Both the position numbers and the translations under genes were made by a program. Below are positions 20,855 to 32,486 of a DNA stretch of 64,000 bases, in pieces. Every line of letters starts with the position of its first letter. Position 1 is the stretch's first letter. Source of the stretch: Papaver somniferum (lineage: Eukaryota; Streptophyta; Magnoliopsida; Ranunculales; Papaveraceae); assembly GCF_003573695.1 (NCBI RefSeq), contig NC_039359.1, positions 153,504,210 through 153,568,209 of the forward strand, written 5' to 3'. The notes below the pieces were generated by a model, which was given only the letters and a program-made list of their open reading frames with translations, was not told the origin of the DNA and made no database searches.

Positions 20855-23800
20855 ATGGCGGACAAAGCAAGTAGAAGTTTGATAATATATGGTGATGGAT
20901 TAGTTAAACAAATCTCATCATCACACATTCATCTTCATGATCTCGTTTCTCGAGGTTGCTCTGGATTCTTATCTCTCACCCAATCCCCTAATGCAGGTTC
21001 GTTTTTTTTAACTCAATTCCAATTCAAATTCTCTATTTACTAAACTTAGTAATGGGGTTTGTGTTTTTTATCTAATTGATTAATGGGTTACTTTCAAAAT
21101 CTTAAATTTAGCTTTTTTTTTCTTCTTTTCTTGTTCTGGTTTTGATGCATATAACAGCAAAAGGGATTAACTGTTGAGAAAGACTTAAAATTTATGGCAC
21201 ACTAGTAGATAGTCGATAGATTCATCTATAATGTTGCACTAGTAGAAATTGTCTTGTATGTAGGCAGGTCCCAAAAGATAGACTGTTGGGAGTTGTTTTG
21301 TCTTTGACAGTTCAATCTCTTCAATTTGAGTTTGCGAATTAGAACATTTCTTTGTGGAGAATCTACCAACTCTGAAAATGAGCAAATCCTGCTATTAGAG
21401 CTAGTTGACAAAGTTGGTGGTAATCCAATGCACATCTTCAATGACGAGAGCTGCGCTTCTGCATTGTTGTTTGAAGTTTGGGTCAACTTTAGATCCTACT
21501 GCCCAACTGAGTTTGTCATGGAAGCTACGTATTTCTTTTAGAGTTTGAAAATTTCATAGATAAGCTGGGACGATTTTATAAGTGGGACATCCCCCCCTTC
21601 CACTTATCAAGTTAAGACAGTACAGAACATTCTGAATAACTAACTCAGAGTTTGTAGTCATTGGGTTAGCTGTTTTCATGATAGATTTCAAACACCTGTA
21701 CCATGTCGTTTGTGCAAGGATTGCTTATATTTTCGGTACTGCAGAAACGTGCACTTGTTATAAGACTTATAAGCTTGGGAATTAGTTGAAGTTAGGTTGG
21801 TCATTGGCAATTGTTTCCATTATAATTTGCTCTTTTATTGGTTTCGAGATTACGAATCCCTGGTCATGTTGCTCTATTGTTGTTTTCATCACTGAGTAAA
21901 ACTATGTGTTACTCGTGTTGTAATAAGTAGTTCTTTAAAGTGAAAAGGAAATTTCACTATTTATTTCCAATTATGTGTGAGAAGCTTTAATGTGGATCAT
22001 ACAGTAACATATTTAGAATAAAATGTATTTTTTTTATAAGTATTCATATGTATGTGTAGTCTTATAATTGTTTCAGTTTCCATAACTTGCAGAAAGTGAG
22101 GATGAGAGAGTGGTTAGGGAGTTGGCACAATTGTTAGATGCTTATGATGCTTACATAATGAAGGTAATATTATTAAACTACTGGAATGCAAAATGGCATT
22201 CTTCTTTTCTTGTCTGTCAACATTTTTGATGATATTTATGTAGTAAAGTGACTTATTTTCTTCCTTTTTTCAGAAAGGAGGAAGTTCTCCGGACTGCTCA
22301 AAAGAGTCCTCGGTGTCTACCATATCAGACAGGTATTATCTTCTTAAGTTTGTGTGAATTCCGTCACATTGAGAAAGAGTCATAAATTAGTGTTTTTGTT
22401 CTTAAACTAGAATCCGTGTTTATCAAATTGCAGATTTATGGGATTGAGAGCTGCTATTGTATCAGAAGATTCAAATGTGAAGTCTTTTGGAAGATATCTT
22501 GGTTTCACTGTATTGGAATTTGACGACTTGACTAAGTACAAATCTTCTTTTGATGAACCACCAGCCTCTGAGTTGCTGAAATTGCTAGGCTTTCAAGGAG
22601 GCAAGACATCAGAAACAAGCGAGTTTGATTTAGTGTGTGTGCACGTTGGATGCGGTGAGAAGGTGAATATCCTGAAAGAAGAGGTTGTTGGGAATGAGGT
22701 AGATTTGATCAATTCGTTGGTTGGTGGGATATTGCAAACAGCGCAACCTGGATCAGAAATCGCTTCTCGTTTACACTTATCTGTAGTGATGAGCTATGGA
22801 TCGTCAGTAGACGATGAGGATAGCAGTTTGTTACATTTGAACTCACAAAAGAAGAACTCAAGTCTTTCCTTGCTTTGCCCTCGTCAAAGTTACACCATGA
22901 AAGGAGCTAATCTAATAAATAACATCAGGTACACTTGAGCATTTATTGTACTGCTGTTGTGTGTTGTGAGTAAAGTACAAATTGAGCATTGTCATTTGTA
23001 TAATTATTTCTGTACTGAACTGCTATCAAGGTTGTGCCATATCTCACAGCTCAAGCTAAATTTGCTCTGTAGGCATTATTGTCCGATGCTAATCACACAA
23101 TGGCAGGAAGCCGTCACCCGGAAAGATATGGCAGAGAGGTTTTCTTTCCAAGATATTAAGGAGGTAAAGTTTACAATTATATTTTATCTTCCTTTCATTT
23201 CCTGGGGATAGGTAGACCGCAAAGATTAGATTACAGATCCTCGTAAAAAATTGCTGTGGTCATTTTGATTGATATCTATCAGCTTTAGTAAATAATTAGG
23301 TTCATCAACCACGTCTGAACTTTTATTGTTAAGAGTTCTTTTTTTTTTTATTGAATCGTTTCACCATTTGAATAACGGACAAGAAATAGGAACTAGTGAC
23401 TATGAATATACATTTAAGGATTCCGTGTTTAAATAGGAATTGGGTTACTACTGTGTTGTTCAACATAGCAGCTGAGTGATAGGTTCCTGATCAAATTAAT
23501 GAGGATATTTCTCAAGTTACTGGCAGAAGTCATGGATGGTTTGGACACTGACGAAGCTTATCAACTTTGTCATTGCCATACTAGGGACTTGGGCTGAGCA
23601 GCTTTTCCTAGTCTATCTATTCTTTAAATTTAACCTACAAGTTCCTCATCCGATTGTTCATCTGATTGTTCAGTTTCACAAGCCACCCGTGGCCAACCTA
23701 TAGATATGGAGTCTGAGTACATTTGAACTTCTCATATCTTCCAGATTTTCCTCAGCATTGAAATTCGTTTTGTCGTAGGCATAGAAAAATTGTCCAAAAC

Positions 23801-23893
23801 TAAAACATCTAAATCCCGCGTTTCATTAACATTAGCTTCTTTCTACTCCTAGTAAATTTGTATAGAGAGCCGTTTTGTTTTGTTTTGTTTTGT

Positions 23894-23924
<31 letters not shown>

Positions 23925-24099
23925 GCATTAGTTTGATGTTGTCTGCTAATATCATTTCTATTTGTTAATATCGTTTTAAATTTACAATCTCATGTTTCCT
24001 TTTATCACGCAGAAAGGAGGGAATCTCGCCATACCAGCGGATCGGTTTCTGCATGAGGTTGCATTCAAGCTCTGGAAGGCCCCAAAATATGGAGCATGA
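20855..24099 (+). CDS. Conserved plant protein of unknown function, alkaline-phosphatase-superfamily-like (314 aa, six exons)
   Basis: Exons by GT-AG junctions that keep the frame: 20855-20996, 22093-22163, 22274-22332, 22434-22928, 23073-23163, 24013-24099 (945 nt with stop). ATG context is AAAAAATGGCG. The protein is free of stops and of signal or membrane segments, so it is probably soluble. I recognise it as a family kept across land plants but know no proven function. Three blocks recall phosphonopyruvate-/BPG-independent phosphoglycerate mutases (apgM type): IYGDGLVKQ followed by SRGCSGFLSL near the N terminus, RFMGLRAAIVSEDSNVKSFG in the middle, and FDLVCVHVGCGEKVN. The usual metal-binding DxH/xDG set is not complete (the DG of YGDGL is there, His ligands are not clear), so it may be a non-catalytic relative. 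This likeness is inference. The C terminus HEVAFKLWKAPKYGA looks strongly conserved. It is the only housekeeping-type gene here. Confidence 0.8.
23872..23921 (+). repeat. Microsatellite (TTTTG)n in intron 5
   Basis: Ten near-perfect copies of TTTTG. Likely length-variable among individuals. Confidence 0.9.
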
Positions 24100-24785
24100 T
24101 TCAAAGCTTCTATGATATCTAACTGCTCAAACCGAAATCTGTACTGCATCATCAGCTAAACCATTAAAATGAAATTTGGAATAATTTGTCGACTAATCAA
24201 TAATCAAACATAAGGCAATGAACTCACGTTGTGTAGTGTTTTACTGTGTAATACTGCTTTTCATTTGCTCTGCAATTGAATTATAATTTACTAATAACAC
24301 CATTACTGTCCATGTAAATGGCTCTGGTATGTTTTTCGGAACATCATCTTGGGATCCTTCAGTGTTCGAAGAGTTTCAAGCCACGTGTCCATGATCTAGT
24401 CGATGATGGCGCAACTACAGCCTGAATAATGTTCACAAGATCTGTGACTTTGGAGGATCGTTCTCAGCTCGTTTGAACTCTGAGATGGTTGTGCGGTTTT
24501 CTGGCAGACTCCCCATAACCTTTTCTGGTTTTCTGTCATGAATAGTTTTATGAGATGATACGCGAATTCTTAGACCCCCAACATAGCACGTTATTCACGG
24601 TTGCATCATTAGCATGTGGTGTGTTCTTATCTTATCTTGCCTTACGTCGCTGTGTTACCAACCTGATGTCGGTTCACTTCATGAAGGATGTACTATATGT
24701 AAAGCTACCCGACAAGGGGAATATTTTTAGATGGCCCATTTCAGAATGTAATGTATAAGGTGCCCTCCCGTTTTTTGAAAAATCA
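24100..24785. other. 3' flank of the conserved gene, no clear gene
   Basis: Contains the likely 3' untranslated region. A 67-codon ORF (24555-24758) has one hydrophobic run (FTVASLACGVFLSYLAL) but no recognisable family and no promoter signal; it may be a scrap of a membrane protein gene. Left as unassigned. Confidence 0.4.
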
Positions 24786-24793
24786 GCTAAAGG
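24786..24793 (+). repeat. 8-bp target-site duplication GCTAAAGG, left copy
   Basis: Identical to 25705-25712 on the other side of the hAT element. Confidence 0.85.
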
Positions 24794-25704
24794 TAGGGCT
24801 GTGCAAAAAAAACGGAACCGCGGATTTCACTCGTATTCGTCCGTAAAATTGCGGGTAAAACCTAATCCGCAAGAGTTATGGGCCAGGCACGGGTGGGATT
24901 TTCAAATCCGCATGTTTACACGGTTTGATTGTGGTTGGACTTTGAAATCCGCGGATTCATCCGCATCTTAGGGCACCCTCTATCATCTTCAATATTAGAC
25001 ACTTGTTTTAACTTAACAGCGTTTGAAAATGTTAACATTCCTACTATGGATATGCATTTTGAAGATACTGTCAGAGTAAAAGTGGATGTGTGAGGTATGT
25101 TTTATTTTGTTAAAGATGATGCTTCTCAAGTTTGTTTAGCTCTTGCTAGTCTATCATCAGAAGGTGAAGTCGGGATAATTGGAAACTTTCAGAAGAGGAA
25201 TCTAAGGTTTGTTTACGGTACTAAGGAATCTAATTTGGGGTTTGCAGAAGAGGCTTGCGGTTATACCTAGAGATAGAGAGAGAATCAAAGAATAATGGGA
25301 CGAGAACAGTATGGAAATAAAATACCAGTAAGCAGAGTTCAAAGTTTACCATTTACTTTAAGTGATAGAGTAATATTAATTGAAGATGATACAAAGTAAT
25401 ATTAATATTAATATTAATCTGTCACCTGAGAATGAGATTGGCACTTCTTAATACAAAGAAGTAAAGAACCATATGGTTTCCATCTCCCCAATTAACAAGA
25501 ACAAGAACGAGGATATCAAAGTTTTTCTTTTTTTGTAACGATCCGCGGTTAATCTGTATCCGCACTGTATTAATCGCTGATCCGCGGATATCAAATCCGC
25601 GGGTGATTGGATCGGACACGGTTGGATTTTTCAAATCCGCAACTTCGACGAATTGAACGCGGGTGACCCCTAATCCGCATCCGTCCGTCCGTTGCTCACC
25701 CCTA
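24794..25704. mobile_element. hAT-type non-autonomous transposon (911 bp) with captured gene piece
   Basis: Ends are TAGGGCTGTGCA... and ...TGCTCACCCCTA, imperfect inverted repeats with the TAGGG start usual for plant hAT elements, and the flanks are a perfect 8-bp duplication GCTAAAGG. Both ends carry clusters of AATCCGCGGA-like motifs (24815-24970 and 25540-25680), typical subterminal transposase-binding repeats. There is no transposase. The centre holds the end of an aspartic protease gene (25030-25270). Confidence 0.85.
25030..25270 (+). pseudogene. Captured 3' end of a nepenthesin/CND41-type aspartic protease gene
   Basis: One frame reads MDMHFEDTVRVKVDV, a stop, then CLALASLSSEGEVGIIGNFQ, then FVYGTKESNLGFAEEAC before a TAG stop at 25268-25270. 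This is the C-terminal lobe of plant A1-family aspartic proteases: 'CLAL', the IIGNFQQQN block and the final 'F...C'. One in-frame TGA (about 25090) and the absence of both catalytic Asp motifs mean it cannot act as a protease. It sits wholly inside the hAT element, so it was carried by it. Confidence 0.75.
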
Positions 25705-25712
25705 GCTAAAGG
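25705..25712 (+). repeat. 8-bp target-site duplication GCTAAAGG, right copy
   Basis: Matches 24786-24793. Confidence 0.85.
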
Positions 25713-26490
25713 ATAGTGAAGTACTCCATCTTAAATGCAAAAGTGGGAATTAAGTGTTTGACCCTCTCCTCACTCTTTCTTACTCTCTTGGCCTTGAGTT
25801 TTAGATGGATTCGGATTTTTTAAGCCCACCTGAAAGAGAGGGCCAAAACAATAACATGTAGGATTATTTAATTAAATTTATTCGCTGACGTCGAAAATAA
25901 TAAACTTTTCATTTTGAAAATACCCTAAGCTTAAAATCGTAGAATATATACTTTAATTTGAGAAACAGAAGCAGAAAAAACCAAATTTCTCATCATAATC
26001 GCTCTCCAAATCCATGGCAACATCATAATCTGAGAACATCATAAACAAGCTGATGTTTATCGCCGTGAGCATCATAACGCCGAGAACATCATAATCACAG
26101 CAGCAGATCTCATCTGTAAACTTAGTCACTCCATTATTCACAATAGCATATTGAGTCTTAGGAGATTTAGTGATATAATTTGATCGAAATAAGATTTATG
26201 ATGCCGAGCACATCATAATCGCAGCAGCAGATTAGTGAATTTTCCTCCTGAGTAATCAATTTACTTCAGAGCTTCACGAGCTGTTATCTCCTTTCTGAGT
26301 TCAATTCGATTCACAGAATATTTCATCGAAATTATGAGGTATGTTTTCATCTTCTTTCCTGTTCCATTTTGCATGTGCAGTTTGATTCAATTGAATTGTA
26401 TTTTTAATTTAATTGAAAAAGTACGGAGACTATGAGATGAAAAGTATTTTTGATTCAATTGAATTGTGTTTCTATTGATAACTTTTTAGT
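25713..26490. other. Upstream part of the MULE complex, no gene
   Basis: AT-rich sequence with repeated 'catcataatc' blocks (25980-26230). Possible MULE terminal region and promoter of the transposase gene. No ORF of note. Confidence 0.4.
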
Positions 26491-26499
26491 TTGTTATTT

Positions 26500-26830
26500 T
26501 TGTTATTTTACATGTGCACATACTATACACTAATTTAAATTCTCTAGAGCTAACATTGATGAAGTTATCTTGATGAAGTTACAAAATTTTTGACCCTGTG
26601 AAGATTCTATACACTCATTTTAAAAAATTTAAAATTTGTTTTCTTATTGTTTTCAACTTTTTACTAGTGCAGATACTATACACTCATTTAAATTTATACA
26701 TGTGTAGTAAGACCTGTGCACAAACTTTTGCGTGTGTAGAAATTCATCACTCGTTTGTTATCTTGTTTAAACTTTTTACCTGTGCACATATTATACACTC
26801 ATTTAAATTCGCTAGAGCTAACATTTTTTG
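26500..26830 (+). repeat. Three tandem-like blocks with GTGCACATACTATACACTCA
   Basis: Blocks of 'tttttac..gtgcacatactatacact.atttaaatt' occur near 26505, 26657 and 26770; the first and third are followed by tctctagagctaacat or tcgctagagctaacat. They lie in the likely first intron/leader of the transposase gene. Confidence 0.6.
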
Positions 26831-29163
26831 TGTTCTGTTTGTTTTTGCAGAGGGAATATGGGAGTTAATGCTACAGCAGTTGTTCATTTTTTCAATTTAA
26901 AATTTTCATATAATGTCACAACAATATCGACAATGGATGAGATAAAGTCGACTGCTAAATCTCGTTGGATCTCTCTCCGTAATTCAGATTTCTACTTCTC
27001 TTATATGTCTAATGGAAACAAAGTTAGTCTGCAGTTAGATATTCAGCTTCAATCAACGATTTGTTACTTCATCATTAATAATGTCAACTCTTTTGACTTG
27101 TCAATTGAATTTGTTGGGGATAGTTGTTCTTCTATGGTAGTATCAGCAGATTACGATGGTGTTGTAGATGATGAATTGGATGAAGATAGCGCAACTGCTT
27201 TTATTGAAGATAGAGCACAAGTTTCTCGCCCGAGGAGGTTAAAGGATTGGGAAAATGTTCTTGGTGATGTTGGGCAACAGTTTGTAGGAGGGGTTAATGT
27301 AGTTCATTCAACAGTAGATAAGCATTTCATATCACTGGCCACACATATGCAATAGTAAAGACTGCTCCCTACCGATACACTGTTAAGGTATTTTTTTCCT
27401 GTGTAGAAAATATGGAAACGTTTTCTTGTTCACGAAATATGCATATTTTTCCCCTGTTCACCCAAATTTTTATTTATATCTTCTTTTTTGTCTTCTTCTT
27501 ATTTTTTTTATTTTTGGTGTGTTTCTCAAAGTGTGGAAAATTTGACACGACAACATGTAAATGGACATTTCATGCTTCAGCAGTTGACAGTAATAATGAT
27601 GTTTTTACAATTAAAACATTTCACTAAGAGCACACGTGTGGAGCTGGTACTACTGATTCTCGCAAATTTAAATGCAAGCGTAAGTTTTTACAGACCACTC
27701 AAGAAAAAAGCTTATGATATACAAGATATTTTTGAATTAGATTATGGCATAGAGTTAACATATCATCAAGCTTATTCTGGACTTGAATATGGAAAGGAAG
27801 TTTTGTGGGGAGATGATATAAAGTCATATTCAGACTTTACATGGTATGTAGATGTTGTCAAGAAATACAATCCTGGTAGTGAAGTTGTTCTTGAAGTTGA
27901 TAAAGTTTCTAAGAAGTTTGAGAGATTTTTTATATCTTTTGATGCAAGTATACATGGCTTTAACAACTACTGTCGTCCTATGATAATCCTTGATGCCACT
28001 TTTCTTGTTGGGAAATACAAAGGTGCCTTACTGGTAGTTATTGGGAAGAATGCTAATCAAGGTATATTCTTTTATCCTTGTACAGTCTTCTTATTTTCAT
28101 TTTTGTTTTTTTGAATATATTTTGTAATCTTCAGATACCTTTAAATTTCTATTTTTGTAATAATTGTAGTTTCTTTTTGTACTTGTGTTTTATTTGCAGG
28201 AATTTTTTCATTAGCTTTTGGTATAGCGTCATGCGAGGATAAACCAAATTGGGTATAGTTTTTAGAGAAGTTGAAGAACATTCTTATTGTTGGAAGAACT
28301 ATAACTTTTATTAGCGATCGAGGTAAAGGCTTGATACATGCAGTTCCAGAAGTTTTTCCTGGATGTCCTCATTCCTATTGTTTTTACCATATGAAGCTAA
28401 AATTCTTGTATCCAAAAATGATAAGAGACACAAGGCTGCTGTAGTTTGTTCAAGTACGCATACTATGCTCTCACTCCTCAAGGTTTCGCTAATGCTATAA
28501 AAACCATGAAGATCTACAACTTGAATAAAATGATTATATGGCTCTATGGAATCCCTCATATGAATTGGGAAACCTATGCATTTCTTGGAATGCGTTATGG
28601 AGAAAAGAGTTCTAGTGTTGCTGAATGTTTTAATAATTGGATCAAGAATGACAAGGGTCTTCCCCAATCTTATTTAGCGGAAAAATACGTATTCTTCTTA
28701 TGGAGTTTATGTATAAAAGGAAGAAAGAAAGTCAAAGTTGGGAAGGACATCTTACGCCAAGAATGGAAGGGCGCCTTAAGAAGATTAAGGATGTTGGGAG
28801 AAGCTATAGGGTTAAGAAAGCAGGGGATGGCTTGTTTGAGGTGTATACGCTAGTTCCTCCCAAAAAAACATTTAGTGGAGTTGTGTGCTTTCAACTGCAC
28901 TTGTCGAAGATGAGAGGTAAATGGATTTCCATGTTCACACGTTATCCAATGCATCCTCATGTATTTTAAACATTTTGGTACTTTTAACTTGTAAAAACCA
29001 TCCAATCTAACATTTTGGTATTTTAAACATTATGGATACATTTTTTTGGTGTCTGCAGATGTAAAATCTATACCATTAGTTGCTAAGAAAGCATTAAATG
29101 CTGATAGATTTTTCGATTTTTTGGATGATTCTAACTGTTGAGCTTTTTTGTTTTGTTTTTGTA

Positions 29164-29168
29164 GGTAC
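29164..29168 (+). repeat. Target-site duplication GGTAC, left copy
   Basis: Matches 30861-30865 and spans the 3' splice site ...TTTGTAG|GTAC. Confidence 0.8.
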
Positions 29169-30860
29169 TGATAGACGTATTTTTATGTCTATTTTGTTCT
29201 CAATGTTCTGTACTGTTAGGGATCGATTATGTATTAATCATGGTATTTTATGTCCTTGTAGGTATTTTTGGCCAATAAACACTTATGTGGAAAAAGTTGC
29301 TCGAAAAGTGGTTTTTGCACACCAAAGGACACGTGTTATTCGAACCCTCATTTTGGATAAGGGCACCCCCGGGCGCCCCAGCTGTTAAAGGCGCCCATAT
29401 TTTGGATAAGGGCTAACCATCTTCTACCTTTCAAAACTTATTTTTGGCGGGAAAAATGGCAGCAACAAAGGAAGATTTTTGATCGGATTTTTGGGCGTGA
29501 AAGAGTGAGACTCAATGGCTCAGATTAATTGGGTTTGTTCCTATGAGTGAAACAGGCATGGTATGGGCTTTGGATACAAATAAATTGGTTGGATAATCCA
29601 TTCTAAGCAAGACAGGGAGTGTGATATTCACGGGATATTTGGTCAGATTTTCAGCATTAAATTTCAATAGGCTTTGGCCGGATTCAATGGGATATGTGGA
29701 TTGGATATACCCTGTTTCGACTAAACAGGGCTGGTATATGAGTTGGAATCGAGAAAAGTGGGATGGTTACGTGGATTGGAGAAAACAGAGAATGAGAGTT
29801 TCATGGAGTTCTGTTAAAAAGATTACGTGAATATTCCATGCGTGTACGAGTTTTACTCCGTCTTGGAGTTGTATTTAGCGTGTAAGGAGTGTGCTGAGAT
29901 AAAACAGACGCATAAGAAGAAAAATCAGGGAAGAAAATATTCCCGAGAATATTTTTCTTCACTGCCGTATAATGGGAGATTTCGTGGAGTAATGAGGAGT
30001 TATTCTTAGACCTCTTGAGTATAAATAAGGCTCTGGGGTAGCATAAAGGGGTTATGGAGAGTTTGGGCGGAGTTTAGAGCATCACAGAGGCGTGAAATCA
30101 GAGTTGCAGAGACGAGTTTTTTGCTGGTGCTGTGAAGAACACGAAGAACAACGACCCACCAAAAACTGTCGTTCATGCTACTGTAACAGCGACACTTTGT
30201 TGGCAGACTTATTTGCTACAGTAAAAACGACATTTCATCTTCATCGTTCTCTGTAACAGTGTAATTGCAACACTTATAACTGTTGCGAATCTCTGCATTA
30301 GCTCTTTTCACCTCTTTTTATACACTTTTGAGCTATGAACCAATATTTTGAGCGAGTGAATAATATGAGGAGCTAAACCCAACCTTCGGGGCGATGGAGG
30401 AAGCCATTCTTCCAATAATTATGTGGTAAAATTTATTTAAAATTATTTACGCAATTCTTTTATGATTATTTGCACCGAATGAAAATTGAGTAAATGATTT
30501 TTATTAATTAGTTGTGTTTTCTCTTGATGAAGTATCCTTAGTTTAGGACTTTTGATACTTCATGCTTGCGATTAACAATTAATGTTTTGAAAATCTAGTT
30601 AAGGCAATAATTAGAATCACAAGTTCGTTTAAATTGGAGTAATATTGTCTAGAATTGCATGATAAAAATTAACATTGAATCACATGAATATTGGTGAATG
30701 GTGAAATCCTGAACCCCGGTTTCTCTAATTTAATTTTTACATCAACTTTTACTTGCTTTATTTTCTTTATTCTTAAAATTTACATCTAAAATCAAAACCT
30801 TCACAAGTCTTAACGAACCACTTTCTTACCACTTCTACAACCACTGTAAAAATACCATCA
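29169..30860. mobile_element. Solo LTR (1,692 bp) inserted at a splice acceptor of the transposase gene
   Basis: Begins TGATAGACG and ends ACCATCA, with 5-bp duplication GGTAC on both sides. No primer site, purine tract or coding domain lies within, so it is a lone LTR left by recombination between two LTRs. A promoter-like TATAAATA is at 30020-30027. If it is read as plus strand, transcription would start near 30050. After removal of the insert, the transposase reading frame resumes at GTACAGTAAA with an AG acceptor. Family not recognised. Short ORFs inside are not credible. Confidence 0.75.
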
Positions 30861-31528
30861 GGTACAGTAAAAAAATTGTATACCATTACATTGATCCCGC
30901 TTTCACATCGGAGTGTTATTGTAATGCGCATTCACACCCTATTGTTCCTATTCCTGATGTTGAGAAACCTGATGAAGTTGATGAAAGCAGTAAGGTTGCC
31001 CCTCCTTCTGTCGTCAAAGGCCCTGGAAGACCTCCCAAAAAGAGGTACATACCTCGTTCCGAGAAGCCAAGGGGCATGTATCGTCACTGCTGAAAGTTGG
31101 CTTTTCACAACAAAAGGACCTGTCCAGATCCACCTGGTGAACCTCCCATTACCACTGGTCGGAAATGACATGGGTTGGGAAAATACTTTGGCTTATAGAC
31201 ATTTTTAGTTTGAAACAATGCTTTGTATAAGAGACAATGCTTTTTTTCTCCTCTTCATGTTGGTTTTACCATTAAACTTTTCTTTTTTACTGGTATTATG
31301 CACACTTTTCTTTTGTGTGCATTTATTATACACAGTGCTTTATTTTTCTTATTAGAGAATTATTAACAGTTGTGTTTATTTTAGTTTTCATTTTTTTTTT
31401 GGGTGCAGGTATTACAGGCAGTATTATTTTTTGATTATATATTTGTGTTGCTTGCTTATATTTAGGAAAGATAAACAATATGAAAGTCAATTGTCAACAT
31501 AAGGAAGTCAAATGTATGCATACACATT

Positions 31529-31790
31529 GACAAATTTATTAGCATCATGTGAAGGAATTAGTCACGCAATATCATGTGCAGGAATTCATCACTCAATATC
31601 GTGTGCAGGAATTCATCACTTAAGAAATTCATCAGATATTTATCCCAGTCAAAAAGGTAAAACCCAACACTGATAAACAAGATCTTAAACATGATATTAG
31701 TAGTACTGAGTAATAAAAAGTGATGAATAAACTAACATTCTCCTACTGATAAATAAGATCTTAAACATGATATTAGTAGTACAAGTAGGT
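31529..31790 (+). repeat. Direct repeat A, copy 1
   Basis: About 260 bp, from acaaatttattagcatcatg to agtagtacaagtaggt, repeated at 37020-37230 with a 50-bp internal length difference and few substitutions. The two copies bracket the plus-strand Ulp1-type unit. Confidence 0.8.
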
Positions 31791-32486
31791 TTTGAAGGGA
31801 AAAAAAGTGCGAAAATTGAAGGTGTAAACTGAGTTTGTGAATAATACCCTCACAGAAAATACTCGTGGATAAAATATTGGCTTTTTGTGTATAATTACCA
31901 TATTATCCAAAGGAATAATTTATTATGCCAAGAAATAATTTGTTTTCTCCGTCTCCATTATCTATTCCATCTGTAGTAGTTACAATCTATTTTCTCTGTC
32001 TCCATTAACTATTCACTATCAATTTCTGCTCGATCAAAAAACAAATTTGGAATTGAAGCTTAAAATCAAAACAAGTGACATATAAAAAGGTACTGTTATT
32101 AAAATCTCTGTTTAAAAATATATTCCATCTAAGTTTTTTGATTTATAATTTCATTTTTGTTGATTTAAGGATACTTTTTCTCTTACAGATCAATTTGAAT
32201 TCAGTTTTTTTTGTTTACCTTTTGGATTTTGTTTGTATTTCTATATTTTATTGATCTATTGAGATGTAATTTTTGTTTTAATTTAGACTTTACTGCTGGC
32301 TTCATGTCGATTGATCAATTGATTGAATTTGCATGTTTGAATAGAATTTTTTTTTTTTGGATTTGCTTCTGTTGAGATGTTGATTCGTTGTGAATTCTTT
32401 TAATTCATACATTATAATGTTGATTCATTAAAGAGTTGTTGAGTTGAAAATTTAAAGATAAATTCCTCAGTAAATCTAAAAAAGAC

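Larger units (their letters stand above)
26850..31210 (+). pseudogene. mudrA-like MULE transposase gene, broken, interrupted by a solo LTR
   Basis: Fragments run in order: N-terminal MULE domain (26858-27350), then after a frameshift near 27320 the block ITGHTYAIVKTAPYRYTVK, then after an intron the zinc-type block KWTFHAS...EHTCG (27535-27640). The DDE-type catalytic core starts at LDATFLVGKYKGALLVVIGK (about 27990, first Asp), with SDRGKGLIHAVPEVFPGC and CFYHM (about 28312-28390, second Asp), and YGEKSSSVAECFNNW (about 28590-28640, Glu). A SWIM zinc finger CTCRR.EVNGFPCSH follows (about 28895-28945; its Trp codon is now TGA). The last exon (30861-31200) ends with CPDPPGEPP and GLGKYFGL. Stops include 27624 and 28257; a frameshift lies near 28440. 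All three catalytic residues are still encoded, so decay is fairly recent. It would have cut and moved the element in the nucleus. Confidence 0.85.

Noticed and set aside
24555..24758. 67-codon ORF with one hydrophobic segment
   Set aside because: No family, no promoter or splice context; kept only as a note in the flank entry.
29098..30009. Three short ORFs (96, 69 and 60 codons) within or near the solo LTR
   Set aside because: They cross the LTR boundary or lie in U3-like sequence with no recognisable protein features.
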